From assembly GCA_963930775.1 (NCBI GenBank), contig OZ005695.1:2418001-2482000 (forward strand): a DNA stretch of 64,000 bases, given 5' to 3'. The notes beneath the pieces were generated by a model. The model did not search any database and was not told the origin of the DNA. It worked only from the letters and a program-made list of their open reading frames with translations. Each line of letters starts with the position of its first letter. Position 1 is the stretch's first letter. This DNA comes from Cliona cf. orientalis. Taxonomy: Eukaryota > Porifera > Demospongiae > Clionaida > Clionaidae. Of this stretch, positions 63,713-64,000 are shown in pieces. Both the position numbers and the translations under genes were made by a program.

Positions 63713-64000
63713 AGCAGAATAACTCATTACTTCTAGTACAAGCATTTCTATAACTTCATAGAGGCACTGTAAACTGTATTACACCTATATTATGCTATAC
63801 TCATGAAATATATCTCATCAACATGTCAGTGTATTCAAGTAAGACCAACTGTTGTGCGACAATATCATAATCTGCAAACCTACTTGCTACTTGTATACAA
63901 CGCAGATGCAGAGTATGATGGCAGTTAAGCATGCATGCAATACCTCATCAACTATACTACGTAATATATCTCGTAATACTTGGCACTATCTACCTATGCA
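63713..64000. other. Downstream flank of secreted-protein copy 2
   Basis: AT-rich; no gene, RNA or element recognised. No SMG1 exon was found on the minus strand from 56338 to the window end. Confidence 0.4.

Overview
This is animal nuclear DNA. It is AT-rich, with short GT..AG introns packed between small exons and no prokaryotic operon structure. It carries complete or partial orthologues of conserved animal genes (GGA, INTS15, SMG1). Lineage-specific families sit beside them: intronless multi-membrane-span receptors with beta-helical ectodomains, T5orf172-like proteins and secreted three-repeat cysteine-rich proteins. Together these suggest an early-branching metazoan, most likely a demosponge; that assignment is an inference.

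Layout. 1-11 kb: three intronless plus-strand genes for receptor-like membrane proteins (58-3867, 4584-8429, 8958-10970). 11.4-17.0 kb: a complete 14-exon GGA clathrin adaptor gene on the minus strand. 17.2-21.6 kb: a complete 7-exon INTS15 (C7orf26) gene on the plus strand, head-to-head with GGA across only 129 bp. 22.9-28.1 kb: a fourth, larger intronless receptor. 28.9-33.4 kb: a 5'-truncated copy of the 3' end of SMG1 on the minus strand. The block from INTS15 intron 5 through the receptor into SMG1 then repeats: an INTS15 3' fragment (33.9-35.1 kb), a fifth receptor (35.9-40.9 kb), and the SMG1 3' exons that belong to the real gene (41.6-46.1 kb). SMG1 continues on the minus strand to 56337; 30 of its exons lie in the window, including part of the kinase domain, the long helical region and the FATC tail.

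The 3.8-kb SMG1 intron at 51724-55521 holds a plus-strand cluster of three small T5orf172-like genes, the middle one broken. From 57.4 to 63.7 kb lie two tandem three-exon genes for secreted proteins, plus relics of a third, in a field of short TA-flanked inverted-repeat elements (MITEs). These genes may also lie inside an SMG1 intron, because no more upstream SMG1 exons were found before the window ends.

Function. GGA acts in trans-Golgi sorting, INTS15 in the Integrator complex, and SMG1 in nonsense-mediated decay; nothing suggests these three work together. The receptors are the unexplained component: five genes share a cysteine module and a membrane core of about nine spans, and four of them carry long beta-helix repeat ectodomains. 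The tandem duplication (units about 19448-33446 and 33447-46075) is the main structural event. It could be real or an assembly that kept both haplotypes. Orphan SMG1 exons in the first unit have exactly the same lengths as their intact counterparts, while the introns carry many indels.
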